DNA of 64,000 nucleotides. Origin: Haematococcus lacustris (Eukaryota > Chlorophyta > Chlorophyceae > Chlamydomonadales > Haematococcaceae). The translations under genes were made by a program, and so were the position numbers. Positions 42,466 to 52,044 of the stretch are shown here, in pieces (within the stretch, counting starts at the first letter, position 1; each line of letters begins with the position of its first letter). Where the stretch lies: the NCBI GenBank assembly GCA_030144725.1, contig JASKMD010000022.1, positions 1,382,368-1,446,367 on the forward strand, read 5' to 3'. The notes under the pieces were generated by a model that saw nothing but the letters and a program-made list of their open reading frames with translations, did not search any database and was not told the origin of the DNA.

Positions 42466-43340
42466 GCGGATATTCGTCATCCTAGGGGGGTGGTTTTTTT
42501 ATGCGGTTCGCCTCGGATTGTCCTTGCGACTCCAACGCCACTTGACGCTTGTTGAAATTCTGAGTATGTGAGCAGTTGGAGTCTAGGTACCTACAGTACT
42601 GTAGATGTCTACAGTACTGTAGGTCAGATTTGACAAGGTCTCTTGTAAATAGGGTACCATGCTGTTCTCCACATTCAAACCACCATTTGCTACCGCGATT
42701 GCACCGTCAGCTTCTGCGTGCTATAAATAGTGAGAGGCGTCGAAGCGTAGGCCCGCAAGCTCGATATTGATATTTGTGCCGAAAGTTGTGTCCGCGCAAT
42801 AAGGTCGCCATAGGGAGCTACATACATACGTGTAAGGTCTAAGGCCGGGGCCCGTCTCTATCGCAAGCTAGGTCCGTTCTGTCGGTTGTACTGGGTACCT
42901 CGGCTTGCAAGCTCCCGCAAAGCTGTGGATGTTGATGATGCCCCGCAATCACAACAACCTCCTGCACCGCACCCTCCCGTGTAATATCGAGTGCGGCAGA
43001 GATTGCCGCAAAAGTTGTTTGCGGTTGGCCCTCAACCATCCATCATTACATCTAACCTCACATCATTACATCATGACTCTTAGCCTACATCATTACATCA
43101 CCACTTGTGGTCCTGCCAATCACTGCATGCATGGTATGGGCAAGGGATCTGACTCTTGCAAGGGCTGGTCTCAGGGTCGATACCTAACCCTAGAGGCTGA
43201 ATAATGTTGGGCTCGGCAACATAGGCACGCTTTGTTGTCAGCGCATTTGCATAGCACTGTCGGGATAGCAAACGAGCTTGGGCTACATTGAGTTGTTCCT
43301 GCATGGGGGTGAAGGGGGCATGGGGGTAAAGGATGCATGT
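42466..43340. other. Left end zone of the palindromic element, no gene supported
   Basis: Two CTACAGTACTGTAG copies lie at 42589-42626. CTATAAATAG at 42721 resembles a TATA box, but no protein-like frame follows it. The CATCATTACATC-type repeats near 43043-43100 are a short irregular cluster. Confidence 0.5.
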
Positions 43341-43349
43341 GGGGAAGGC

Positions 43350-43591
43350 ACCTACAGTACTGTAGGGGTCTACAGTACTGTAGACCCCTACAGTACTGTA
43401 GACCCCTACAGTACTGTAGACATCCTACAGTACTGTAGATACCTACAGTACTGTAGACACCTACAGTACTGTAGACCCCTACAGTACTGTAGACCCCTAC
43501 AGTACTGTAGACACCCTCAGTACTGTAGATACCCTCAGTACTGTAGACACCTACAGTACTGTAGACATCCTACAGTACTGTAGACACCTAC
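43350..43591. repeat. CTACAGTACTGTAG palindromic satellite, left array
   Basis: About 13 copies of the perfectly palindromic 14-mer CTACAGTACTGTAG, some with one change, are joined by 3-5 bp links such as ACCC, ACAC and ATACC. The array is cut at CCTAC by the copia element and resumes at 47277. Confidence 0.95.
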
Positions 43592-43749
43592 TGTTGGAGT
43601 AAGGAGGTTGAGGTCAGTCAGACCATCAGAGTTTCTGGGAGTACTTGACTAAAGTGTGAGGCAGTTTTAGTTCGTGCTCTGCTGTAGGGCCTTTTTACTG
43701 CGTTTGTCCGGTCGAGGCCATCCCTCTAACGAGTGCTGTGCTGCCTTTA

Positions 43750-43761
43750 GGTTATGGGCCC
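43750..43761 (+). other. Primer binding site, initiator tRNA-Met anticodon-half type
   Basis: Directly after the 5' LTR comes GGTTATGGGCCC. This is one base away from the complement of the initiator tRNA-Met anticodon arm (GGTTATGAGCCC). Copia of Drosophila is known to prime from an internal tRNA-iMet fragment in this way. Confidence 0.5.
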
Positions 43762-43775
43762 ACGCACATTGCGTA

Positions 43776-46700
43776 ATGCCGAAATCTGAGGGTGGCAAAG
43801 AAACTCCCGGATCGCAGTCCAGTGCGATGGCTTTGCCATTTGTGTCGCCACCTATTATCGTGCTGAATGCCTCCACATCGTTCGTCGAGTGGAAGGGCAA
43901 TGCGCAGGGTGCGCTAATGATGGCAGGCTGCTGGAGTGCTATGTGTGGCACAGACAGCGACCCAGCGCGCAATGAGCGCGCTTATGCCTGGCTATTGTGC
44001 TGCTGCAAGGGGCACTACCTCAGCATGGTGCAGGCAGCGAAGACAGCATCTGCAGCCTGGAAGGCCCTCATTGCAGACCAGCAGCGCACAGGGTTCAGCC
44101 ATTGCTCTGAGCTGTGGCACCAGATCAACCATCTGCAGCTGGGGTCAGGGGAAAGCATCTCTCAGCTGTGCAGCAGGCTCTCTGACTTGGTGTTGGAGTT
44201 GGCAGAGGCCGACGAGACCGTCAGTGAGGCTGTGCAGGTCAGAGCCTTGTTGCAGGCTGTTCCCTCCCTGCCTCCCTATGATATGGCCAGAGAGTTCATC
44301 ACCCAGGGCGCTGATGCGTCCGCCCCTAGCCTGGCTGATGTGAAGCGGCGCTTGCAGAATGCAGAGGCACGTGTGCGCAACCAGCAGCCCGCACAGCTGG
44401 CAGCCATACACGCTCCCCGCAGGTCTAGTGCAAGTCCAGCCAGCAGCAGCAGCCGGCATTCGGCTGCCAAGCCGGGTGCTGATCCCTCCTCATCCTCACC
44501 GAGTCCTACTGCCCTGAGCCGTGTAAAGTGCTTCAAGTGCGGCAAGCGTGGGCACATTGCCCGTGACTGCAAGGAGCCAGGCGGCAGCAGCAGCAGCATC
44601 AGCGGTAGCAGCAGCGGAGGGGGTGGTGGGGCAGCTGGTGGTGGGGCAGGTGGGGGTGGTGGGGCACCAGGCAACCGTGGGGCTGACAAGGGTCGGGCAG
44701 CTAGTAGTGCAACTGCTGGCTTGTTTCATGCTAAACTGATGGCCATGCAGGCTGTGCCTAGCAGTTGGGCCAGTGGGAGCGGTGGGGCAAGTGGGAGTGG
44801 TGGGGCCAGTGGGAGCAGTGGGAGCAAGGGTGGTGCGGTGCACAATGGTGCAGCTGGTGGTGGGGCAGGGGGTGAGGTGCAGTGCTGCTGGAGCCATGCA
44901 GTTGGGCTCTCCTCCCTATACCCATGCGTGTCAGCCAAGCCCACCCCATCCCTCGCTGCTGCAGCACAGGTTGCTGCCATGCCCCGCTCCTCAGGCTTGC
45001 TCAGCAGCGAGCGCTTCTGGCTGGCCGATTCCGGCGCTAGCCACCACATCACCCCGGACCGCAGCCTGCTGCATGATTTTCAAGCTGTGGAACAGCCGGT
45101 GAGCCTGGCCTTGGGCAAGAACACAGCCAGGCTGGTAGCCCATGGGGTGGGTAATGTCCGCCTAGTCAGTGAGTCAGGGCAGTGTTTCACACTGCGTGGT
45201 GTCCTGTGGGCTCCCGATGCAGCTGCCAATTACCTCTCCACCGTGGTAGCAGACCTCGCGGGCTGGAGGGTAGTACAGGAGGGGGGTGGGATCAGGATAG
45301 AGGACAGGGCAAACCCAGCCCGCTTCTGCGTCAAGGGTGCGCTGGTGGGCAGGTCATACCTGATCCGGTGCTCAGCAGAGCCAGCTGTGGTGGGGTGTGA
45401 GCCCCCTGCTACAGCCCATGCTGTCACAGCGGAGACCCCACAGCTTCTGCATGAGCGGCTAGGTCACCTGAGCTATGGGGCCATGGCAGACCTGGTTGGG
45501 AAGGGGATGGTGTCGGGCGTAAGTATCAGCGCAGCGCAGTGCAAAGCAGCCGGCAGCGGTGTGTGCCCCGGGTGTGCTGCGGGCAAGATGCACCGCAGGG
45601 TGGCAGACACGCTGCCCTCCCTGGCTCCCCCTGTGAAGGGGGTGCTTGATCTGGTGCACACCGATGTGTGCGGCCCATTCCACGTCGCCTCAGTGGGTGG
45701 CTACAGCTATTTGGTCACTTTCTTGGGTGACTACAGCGGGCTGTCTTTGGTGGAGTGTGTCAAAGCCAAGTCAGATGTGCCAGGGGTCATAATCAGCACA
45801 GTGCAGTGGCTTGAGACTCAGAGCGGCCGCAAGCTGAAGGCTTTGCGCAGCGACAACGGCACGGAGTACATCAACCAGGAGGTCAGGGCCTTTATGGCAA
45901 GCAAGGGCATTCAGCACCAGCGGTCAGCGCCCTACAGCCCTGAGCAGAATGGCAGCGCAGAGCGGCTGAACCGCACCCTGATTGAGAAGGTCAGGTGCAT
46001 GCTCTACACAGCTGGCCTGCCAGCAAGGCTGTGGACAGAGGCTGTGCGCACAGCTAACCACCTGCGGAACCTCTCGCCCATGCGGGGCAAGGGTGCAACC
46101 CCGTGGGAGCTATTTTTCGGGGTCAAGCCAGACATTTCAGCGCTCCGGGTGTTTGGTGCGACAGCCTATGCTCACGTGCCTCAGCACATGCGCTCCAAGC
46201 TAGAAGGGAAGGCGGTGCAGGGGGTCCTGGTTGGGTATGAGATGGGCAGCAAGGCGTACAGGGTGCTGGTCCCTGGTGGCAGAATCATTGTCACCAAGGA
46301 CATGGTCTTTGATGAGCTGGCAAGGGGTGTGCCTCTGCCTGTGTCAGAGGTGGCTGAGGTCATGGCCACAGCCGAGGAGCTGAGTGTGCACACCCCAGTC
46401 GCAGAGCCTGGCCCTGAGCCGGCAACAGGGGGTGCGGGTGAGGAAGCAGTGGGAGCTGACAGCTCAGGAGCTGACAGCGGAGCTGGTAGCGCAGCATCAG
46501 CAGGTGGGGGTGGGGCAGGTGCTTCAGCTGCTGAGCCAGCGGCAGGCCCGGTTCCGCTGCGACAGTCGCTTCGCTTGCAAGGGTTGCCACCAGCTGGCAG
46601 CCTGGCAGCCTGTGTGTTGGAGCTTCCCGCAGCAGCTGTGCCTATTCCGCACACCATTCTGGAGGCGCGTGCAAGTGCCTTGGCTGAGCATTGGGCGGTT

Positions 46701-46976
46701 GCTACAGATGCAGAGATGGAGTCCCTGCATGGCCACTGCACATGGGAGCTGGTGGACCCGCCCCAGGGGTGCCGTCCCCTGGACAACCGCTGGGTGTTTT
46801 CTGTCAAGGAGAACAGCCAGGGCCACATTGCCCGTCTCAAGGCACGCCTCGTGGTCAAGGGCTTCATGCAGCGGGAGGGGGTTGACTTCACCGAGCTGCA
46901 TGCACCGGTCAGCAAGCATGCTACCGTGCGCGCTCTGCTGGCCACAGCTGTTGCTTGGGACATGGACCTGGGTTAG
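43776..46976 (+). CDS. Copia gag-pol polyprotein, truncated at RT
   Basis: The likely start is the Met at 43776 (MPKSEGGKETPG); the frame itself is open back into the LTR. Numbered from 43674, residues are: a gag region (about 55-245), zinc knuckle CFKCGKRGHIARDC (286-299), Gly/Ser-rich linker, protease DSGASHHIT (452), integrase zinc His593/His598/Cys631/Cys634, and integrase core D664 (HTDVCGPF), D727 (RSDNGTEY), E763 (GSAERLNR). The first RT block is at about 1004-1098 (DNRWVFSVKENSQGHIARLK). The frame stops at 46974-46976 right after AVAWDMDLG, so the RT catalytic core and RNase H are missing. The product could make capsid, protease and integrase only. Confidence 0.95.
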   Translation: MPKSEGGKETPGSQSSAMALPFVSPPIIVLNASTSFVEWKGNAQGALMMAGCWSAMCGTDSDPARNERAYAWLLCCCKGHYLSMVQAAKTASAAWKALIADQQRTGFSHCSELWHQINHLQLGSGESISQLCSRLSDLVLELAEADETVSEAVQVRALLQAVPSLPPYDMAREFITQGADASAPSLADVKRRLQNAEARVRNQQPAQLAAIHAPRRSSASPASSSSRHSAAKPGADPSSSSPSPTALSRVKCFKCGKRGHIARDCKEPGGSSSSISGSSSGGGGGAAGGGAGGGGGAPGNRGADKGRAASSATAGLFHAKLMAMQAVPSSWASGSGGASGSGGASGSSGSKGGAVHNGAAGGGAGGEVQCCWSHAVGLSSLYPCVSAKPTPSLAAAAQVAAMPRSSGLLSSERFWLADSGASHHITPDRSLLHDFQAVEQPVSLALGKNTARLVAHGVGNVRLVSESGQCFTLRGVLWAPDAAANYLSTVVADLAGWRVVQEGGGIRIEDRANPARFCVKGALVGRSYLIRCSAEPAVVGCEPPATAHAVTAETPQLLHERLGHLSYGAMADLVGKGMVSGVSISAAQCKAAGSGVCPGCAAGKMHRRVADTLPSLAPPVKGVLDLVHTDVCGPFHVASVGGYSYLVTFLGDYSGLSLVECVKAKSDVPGVIISTVQWLETQSGRKLKALRSDNGTEYINQEVRAFMASKGIQHQRSAPYSPEQNGSAERLNRTLIEKVRCMLYTAGLPARLWTEAVRTANHLRNLSPMRGKGATPWELFFGVKPDISALRVFGATAYAHVPQHMRSKLEGKAVQGVLVGYEMGSKAYRVLVPGGRIIVTKDMVFDELARGVPLPVSEVAEVMATAEELSVHTPVAEPGPEPATGGAGEEAVGADSSGADSGAGSAASAGGGGAGASAAEPAAGPVPLRQSLRLQGLPPAGSLAACVLELPAAAVPIPHTILEARASALAEHWAVATDAEMESLHGHCTWELVDPPQGCRPLDNRWVFSVKENSQGHIARLKARLVVKGFMQREGVDFTELHAPVSKHATVRALLATAVAWDMDLG

Positions 46977-47276
46977 GTCAGGGTAGGTGGTTAGGTGGGT
47001 TTTGGTCATGGACCAAGGCCCTGCCAGGTGTCAAGTGTGAGTTCTGCTAGTCTGGTATGGGCATGGTGAAGTTGTGACAAGTGTGTGGGGGTAACTCTGC
47101 TGGCTGCCTGAGTGGGAGTGTTGGAGTAAGGAGGTTGAGGTCAGTCAGACCATCAGAGTTTCTGGGAGTACTTGACTAAAGTGTGAGGCAGTTTTAGTTC
47201 GTGCTCTGCTGTAGGGCCTTTTTACTGCGTTTGTCCGGTCGAGGCCATCCCTCTAACGAGTGCTGTGCTGCCTTTA

Positions 47277-47400
47277 CCTACAGTACTGTAGACACCTACA
47301 GTACTGTAGACATCTACAGTACTGTAGATACCTACAGTACTGTAGACCCCTACAGTACTGTAGACATCCTACAGTACTGTAGACACCTACAGTACTGTAG
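47277..47400. repeat. CTACAGTACTGTAG palindromic satellite, continuation after copia
   Basis: Seven copies of CTACAGTACTGTAG with short links complete the array interrupted by copia. They lead directly into the CAG array. Confidence 0.95.
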
Positions 47401-48742
47401 GCAGCAGCAGCATGGGTGGCAGCAGCAGCAGGGGGGGGGGGCAGCAGCAGCAGCAGCTGGGGGGCAGCAGCAGCAGCAGCAGTAGGGGGGCAGCAGCAGC
47501 AGCAGCAGGGGGGCAGCAGCAGCAGCAGCAGGGGCGCAGCAGCAGCAGCAGCAGCAGGGGGGCAGCAGCAGCAGCAGTAGGGGGGCAGCAGCAGCAGCAG
47601 CAGGGCAGCAGCAGCAGCAGCAGCAGGGGCGCAGCAGCAGCAGTAGGGGGGCAGCAGCAGCAGCAGCAGGGGGGCAGCAGCAGCAGCAGCAGGGGCGCAG
47701 CAGCAGCAGTAGGGGGGCAGCAGCAGCAGCAGCAGGGGGGCAGCAGCAGCAGCAGCCGGGGGGCAGCAGCAGCAGCAGCAGTAGGGGGGCAGCAGCAGCA
47801 GCAGCAGGGGGGCAGCAGCAGCAGCAGCAGGGGGGCAGCAGCAGCAGCAGCAGGGGGGCAGCAGCAGCAGCAGCAGTAGGGGGGCAGCAGCAGCAGCAGC
47901 AGGGGGGCAGCAGCAGCAGCAGCAGGGGCGCAGCAGCAGCAGCAGCAGGGGGGCAGCAGCAGCAGCAGCAGTAGGGGGGCAGCAGCAGCAGCAGCAGGGG
48001 GGCAGCAGCAGCAGCAGCAGCAGAAGGGGCGCAGCAGCAGCAGTAGGGGGGCAGCAGCAGCAGCAGCAGGGGGGCAGCAGCAGCAACAGCAGGGGGGCAG
48101 CAGCAGCAGCAGGGGGGCAGCAGCAGCAGCAGCAGGGGGGCAGCAGCAGCAGCAGCAGTAGGGGGGCAGCAGCAGCAGCAGCAGGGGGGCAGCAGCAGCA
48201 GCAGCAGCAGGGGCGCAGCAGCAGCAGCAGCAGGGGGGCAGCAGCAGCAGCAGTAGGGGCGCAGCAGCAGCAGCAGCAGGGGGGCAGCAGCAGCAGCAGC
48301 AGGGGGGCAGCAGCAGCAGCAGCAGGGGGGCAGCAGCAGCAGCAGCAGGGGGGCAGCAGCAGCAGCAGCAGTAGGGGGGCAGCAGCAGCAGCAGCAGGGG
48401 GGCAGCAGCAGCAGCAGCAGCAGGGGCGCAGCAGCAGCAGCAGCAGGGGGGCAGCAGCAGCAGCAGCAGTAGGGGGGCAGCAGCAGCAGCAGCAGGGGGG
48501 CAGCAGCAGCAGCAGCAGCAGGGGCGCAGCAGCAGCAGTAGGGGGGCAGCAGCAGCAGCAGCAGGGGGGCAGCAGCAGCAGCAGGGGGGCAGCAGCAGCA
48601 GCAGCAGGGGGGCAGCAGCAGCAGCAGCAGCAGGGGCGCAGCAGCAGCAGCAGCAGGGGGGCAGCAGCAGCAGCAGTAGGGGGGCAGCAGCAGCAGCAGG
48701 GGCGCAGCAGCAGCAGCAGCAGGGGGGCAGCAGCAGCAGCAG
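47400..48742 (+). repeat. (CAG)4-7-GGGG compound array, left arm
   Basis: About 55-60 units of four to seven CAG triplets (some ending in TAG) separated by GGGGGG or GGGGCG. The single unmutated frames of up to 470 codons on the minus strand (Pro/Cys/Ala/Leu runs) arise only from the 3-bp period and are not genes. Confidence 0.95.
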
Positions 48743-51100
48743 ATATAGTAGGGGCACTGTAGCACCTACCTACCTTTTGGCTGCTTGATGACTGCTGCTA
48801 GGAAGGGGGGGGGAGTGGAAGAGTGAGGCGGGGAGGGGGGGTAGATGTGGAAGGCGGGAGGTGGGAGGCAGGGAGGCGGGAGACGGGGAGGCGGGAGGCA
48901 GGGAGGCGGGAGATGGGGAGGCGGGAGGCTCAACCGGGTTGGGCTGGGCGGGGTTGGGTTGGGTTGGGGGCATGGGTTGGGGTGGGTGGGGGCATGGGTT
49001 GGGGGCATGGGTTGGGGTGGGTGGGGGCATGGGTGGGGGTGGGGGCGGGGGAGGGAGCGGGGGCGGGGGCGGGGGCGGGGGCGGGGGAGGATGAATTGGG
49101 AGGGGGTGGTTGTGTAGGGGAAAGGGAAGTGGAAGGGAGGTGCCCACTAGACCTGCAACCAAGGGGCGTGCACGTGTGGTAGGGTGACCAGGCTGGGCAC
49201 TGTGTTAGCTATCACCGTGGCCTTACCTTTGTGGTCCTCCTGGCCTCCTACCTGCTCACACCTGGCAACATATCCCATGCGCCAATGGGGTGGGACTGCG
49301 GTGGGGAGTGTAGGGTTTAGGGAAGGGAAGGTGGGGTGAGGTGGGGGTTGCTATGCCACGTCAATCGAAGGGTGGGAGAGGGGAAGAGGAGGCTTGACAA
49401 GTATGGGAGGGGAGAGGGAGGGAGAGGGGGAAGGGAGGGGTGGGAAGAGGGTGGGTGGGGTGGACTTTCTCCTGGCTGCTGGGATGTCAGGGGAGAGGTG
49501 ACGGGGAGGGGGGAAGTGGGGGGTGGGTAGAGGTGGAAGTGTAGGGACGACAAGCTGGGCGTTGGTGGTGGGCGTGGGAAAGGGGAGGAAAAGGGGATGG
49601 GGAAGGGTGTGACGATCAACCCTGCAGCGGGACAAGGGGCATGCTAGCAGTTAAGGTGGGTACAGGGTGCCACATACCTGCACTCACCTTCTGCTGGGGT
49701 GTGGTGTATATGTGTGTGGGAGGAAGGGGAGGAAGGGGAGGGAAGGGAAGGGGAGGTCCATGGGGAGGGCGAGAGAAGTGGGGAGCGCATTGATAGTCTC
49801 AGGTGTAGGCGCACAAGAACTGCGGCAATGGTGTGACGATTTGTGTAACGAAGCAAACATTGGACATGGGTACTGGATGCACTCACCATTAGAGTAGGGA
49901 GATGTAGAGCTGGCAGATGGAGGGGCAGGTGTAGCAGCCCTCCATTACAACCCACCTTCCTTTGTCCTCACCTCAGTAGGAAGTGCAGGGTGGGAGAGTA
50001 GGGTTGGGTTGGGCTGGGCTGGGCTGGGCTGGGCTGGGCTGGGCTGGGTTGGGTTGGGTTGGGCTGGGCTGGGCTGGGCTGGGCTGGGCTGGGCTGGGCT
50101 GGGCTGGGCTGGGCTGGGCTGGGCTGGGCTGGGCTGGGCTGGGCTGGGCTGGGCTGGGCTGGGCTGGGCTGGGCTGGGCTGGGCTGGGCTGGGCTGGGCT
50201 GGGCTGGGCTGGGCTGGGCTGGGCTGGGCTGGGCTGGGCTGGGCTGGGCTGGGCTGGGCTGGGCTGGGCTGGGCTGGGCTGGGCTGGGCTGGGCTGGGCT
50301 GGGCTGGGCTGGGCTGGGCTGCAACACAAGGGAGGCAATAGTGGGAACGTTGTGAGAGGTGATGAAATGGTGGTGGTGGTGGTGGTGGTGGTGGTGAGGG
50401 GGACTGGGAGGGGGTGGTAATCAGGGGGGTACTAGGCGTGATTGTAAGACCTGCAGCAACCAGGTGTGGTAGCGGTTAGGCTGGATACTAAGGGCTATGC
50501 TGCGCAATGCTAGCTCCTTGTAGGCTCTTACCTTGGTCCTAAGCTCTTACCATAGTCCGTCTGGCTCTTCGCTGCTCACAACACGTTGCACCTGCCTTGC
50601 GTTGGTGCATCAATGCTTGCGATTCATTGCGGAGAATCGTTGCGAGGAAACTGGCCGCGAGGCTAGCTGCGATGCTGGCTGCGAGGCTGGCTGCGAGGCT
50701 GGCTGCGAAAGTGGCTGCGAGGCTGGCTGCGAGGAAAATGGCTGCGAGGCTGGCTGCGAGGTGAGATCCTCGCACCGAGCTGCCTCACATGTATGCTTCT
50801 GCGCTGCTGGACCAGCTGTGTGGCCGCGAGGTTGATTGCCGAGTATGTGGATGCGAGTATGGGCTAGATGTGGCTGCGAGTATGGGTAACCTCGTGCGAT
50901 GCCATCTGTGGACCAGCTGTGTGGCCGCGAGGTTGATTGCCGAGTATGTGGCTGCGAGTATGGGCTAGATGCGGCTGCGAGTATGGGTAACCTCGTGCGA
51001 TGCCATCGCTGCAATACCGGCTACACGATGCTGCGACTAAGTGTTGGACGGATGCCTTGAATGCAAGTGAGATGTTCAGAATTTTTCTAAGTGCTTAAAG
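48743..51100. repeat. Left arm unique and low-complexity block of the palindrome
   Basis: This block is repeated in inverse at 52045-54475. It holds a G-rich tract (48800-49110), a segment of about 900 bp with splice-like signals but no recognisable protein (49110-49980), and the (GGGCT)n array. A CAG-poor stretch follows with a GGCTGCGAGGCT 12-bp repeat (50650-50760) and a tandem duplication of about 104 bp (50800-51007). The inverse copies are almost identical; one difference is T at 50790 against the complement of C at 52355. Confidence 0.85.
50001..50320 (+). repeat. (GGGCT)n pentanucleotide array, left arm
   Basis: About 64 units of GGGCT, with GGGTT variants near the start. The Gly-Leu-Gly-Trp-Ala reading frames are composition artefacts. 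Confidence 0.97.
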
Positions 51101-51101
51101 G

Positions 51102-52044
51102 CTACAGTACTGTAAGTGGTCTCTCGAGGTACCTCGAGGTACCTACAGTACTGTAGATGTCTACAGTATTGTAGATGTCTACAGTACCGTAGGTGTCTAC
51201 AGTACTGTAGATGTCTACAGTACTGTAGATGTCTACAGTACTGTAGATGTCTACAGTACTGTAAATGGTCTCTCGAGGTACCTCGAGGTACCTCGAGGTA
51301 CTGTAGATGTCTACATTACTGTAGATGTCTACAGTACTGAAGATGTCTACAGTACTGTAAATGGTCTCTCGAGGTACCTCGAGGTACCTCGAGGTACTGT
51401 AGATGTCTACAGTACTGTAGATGTCTACAGTACTGTAGATGTCTACAGTACTGTAGATGTCTACAGTACTGTAGATGTCTACAGTACCTCGAGGTACCTC
51501 GAGGTACCTCGAGAGACCATTTATAGTACTGTAGACATCTACAGTACTGTAGACATCTACAGTACTGTAGACATCTACAGTACTGTAGACACCTACAGTA
51601 CTGTAGACATCTACAGTACTGTAGACATCTACAGTACCTCAAGGTACCTCGAGGTACCTCGAGAGACCATTTACAGTACTGTAGACATCTACAGTACTGT
51701 AGACATCTACAGTACTGTAGACATCTACAGTACCTCGAGGTACCTCGAGGTACCTCGAGAGACCATTTACAGTACTGTAGACATCTACAGTACTGTAGAC
51801 ACCTACAGTACTGTAGACATCTACAGTACTGTAGACATCTACAGTACCTCGAGGTACCTCGAGGTACCTCGAGAGACCATTTACAGTACTGTAGACATCT
51901 ACAGTACTGTAGACATCTACAGTACTGTAGACATCTACAGTACTGTAGACACCTACGGTACTGTAGACATCTACAATACTGTAGACATCTACGGTACTGT
52001 AGGTACCTCGAGGTACCTCGAGAGACCACTTACAGTACTGTAGC
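51102..52044. repeat. Central palindromic satellite (CTACAGTACTGTAG and CTCGAGGTACCTCGAG)
   Basis: The array lies across the symmetry centre (about 51572). Two perfect palindromes alternate: CTACAGTACTGTAG (about 35 copies) and CTCGAGGTACCTCGAG, the latter beside a GGTCTCTC / GAGAGACC boundary. Left of centre the links read ATGT; right of centre they read ACAT, as expected of an inverted repeat. Confidence 0.95.

Larger units (their letters stand above)
43592..47276 (+). mobile_element. Ty1/copia LTR retrotransposon with identical LTRs, RT/RNase H deleted
   Basis: The 158-bp LTRs at 43592-43749 and 47119-47276 read identically (TGTTGGAGTAAGG ... GCTGCCTTTA). The 5-bp target duplication CCTAC flanks the element (43587-43591, 47277-47281) inside the palindromic satellite. 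At 3685 bp it is short for copia because pol stops at the beginning of RT. Identical LTRs imply very recent insertion, so the RT deletion was probably inherited from a non-autonomous parent mobilised in trans. Confidence 0.95.

Noticed and set aside
50001..50320. Telomere-like repeat
   Set aside because: GGGCT is not the algal telomere unit (TTTTAGGG or TTTAGGG), and the array lies inside a palindrome.
51102..52044. CRISPR-like appearance of the CTACAGTACTGTAG arrays
   Set aside because: Links are only 3-6 bp and nearly invariant, no cas genes are present, and the context is eukaryotic; it is a palindromic satellite.
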